A DNA stretch of 6,291 nucleotides from Bacteroidales bacterium (lineage in GTDB: Bacteria; Bacteroidota; Bacteroidia; Bacteroidales; UBA7960): contig PWND01000302.1 of assembly GCA_003557965.1 (NCBI GenBank), positions 1 to 6,291 on the forward strand, given 5' to 3'. A program made the position numbers and the translations under genes. Under the pieces are notes generated by a model that made no database searches, was not told the DNA's origin, and was given only the letters and a program-made list of their open reading frames with translations. Below are positions 6,153 to 6,291 of this stretch, piece after piece (position 1 is the stretch's first letter; each line of letters opens with the position of its first letter).

Positions 6153-6168
6153 TGTGTGTGCAATCGTG
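6133..6168. other. Strong stem-loop with CGC loop
   Basis: Bases 6142-6149 (CACATACA) pair with 6153-6160 (TGTGTGTG) around a CGC loop, with one G-T pair. After a bulged C at 6141, the stem continues with 6137-6140 (ATTG) against 6161-6164 (CAAT). After one mismatch it goes on with 6133-6135 (CGC) against 6166-6168 (GTG). There is no T-tract after it, so it is not a canonical terminator. Confidence 0.5.
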
Positions 6169-6248
6169 CTTTCTTTCGTCTGCGCGTGGGGAAAGACACA
6201 CTTATTGACAAGCTTTGGCTGGTGCGGCTGGCTTGAGCGGCTTGGCAA

Positions 6249-6264
6249 TCCCGAAGAGTCGGGA
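6249..6264. other. Perfect short hairpin TCCCGA-AGAG-TCGGGA
   Basis: Six perfect pairs (6249-6254 with 6259-6264) enclose a four-base AGAG loop. There is no T-run behind it. It may be part of the repeat element or of a processed RNA. Confidence 0.45.
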
Positions 6265-6291
6265 CAAGTTGTGTGTGGCTTTGAAGTGTTG

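Larger units (their letters stand above)
6032..6291. repeat. Structured, GC-shifted intergenic region, probable dispersed repeat element
   Basis: No gene is supported in these 260 bp. The composition is visibly richer in G/C than the rest of the window. The region is packed with internal repeats: an inverted 19/20-base pair (6041-6059 and 6133-6152), a stem at 6133-6168, a direct 10-mer pair (6062-6071 and 6099-6108), a TGG/GGCT-rich stretch at 6212-6245 and a hairpin at 6249-6264. Frames stay open here on both strands, but their products have no protein-like features and antisense frames share the same blocks. This pattern fits a multicopy non-coding intergenic element, which continues past the right edge. 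That it is multicopy is inference, since only one copy is in view. Confidence 0.5.

Noticed and set aside
6041..6168. tRNA or other known RNA gene in the structured region
   Set aside because: I found no cloverleaf arms, T-loop or CCA-like end, and recognised no known RNA family.
5869..6201. Minus-strand 110-codon ORF over the end of the second DUF3857 gene and the repeat
   Set aside because: Half of it is antisense to a well-supported gene and the other half reads through the repeat element. No domain is recognisable, so it is likely an open frame carried by the repeat.
6103..6291. Plus-strand frame open to the right edge
   Set aside because: It has no start context and its translation is Cys/His/Trp-rich repeat-derived sequence overlapping the inverted repeats. 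I could not support a gene.

Overview
The window looks like chromosomal DNA of a Bacteroidota species (a Cytophagales/Bacteroidales/Marinilabiliales-like environmental lineage; I cannot place it more precisely). The reasons are the AT-rich composition, A-rich regions without Shine-Dalgarno sequences before the start codons, TAnnTTTG-like promoter elements, and a tandem pair of secreted DUF3857/transglutaminase-like proteins of the kind common in that phylum.

Left half (1-1833, all minus strand). Reading right to left, the genes are a TrmJ-type tRNA 2'-O-methyltransferase (1833-1129), an LpoB-family lipoprotein (865-281), and the first 44 codons of a second small lipoprotein that starts at 132 and runs off the left edge. 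The 263-bp gap between trmJ and lpoB holds an AT-rich hairpin, a weak promoter candidate and a doubtful 40-codon ORF. The 148-bp gap after lpoB contains a perfect 17-bp inverted repeat that probably ends the lpoB transcript. The two lipoproteins plausibly act together at the outer membrane/periplasm in control of peptidoglycan synthesis. TrmJ is a housekeeping tRNA-modification enzyme with no obvious link to them.

Right half (1834-6031, plus strand). A divergent intergenic region with a 13-T homopolymer leads into a two-gene operon (12-bp spacing) of large exported proteins. Both have an N-terminal DUF3857 domain, a central transglutaminase-like (papain-fold) domain and a beta-rich C-terminal domain. 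The first has lost the catalytic Cys and His (Ala and Tyr instead). The second keeps Cys and His, with Glu at the usual Asp position. They look like a pseudoenzyme/enzyme pair; this is the most interesting protein-level observation here.

Right edge (6032-6291). No gene is supported. The base composition changes to roughly balanced GC, and the stretch is full of inverted and direct repeats. One is a 19/20-base motif present in both orientations at 6041-6059 and 6133-6152. It is best read as a dispersed intergenic repeat element with strong potential RNA/DNA secondary structure, continuing beyond the window.
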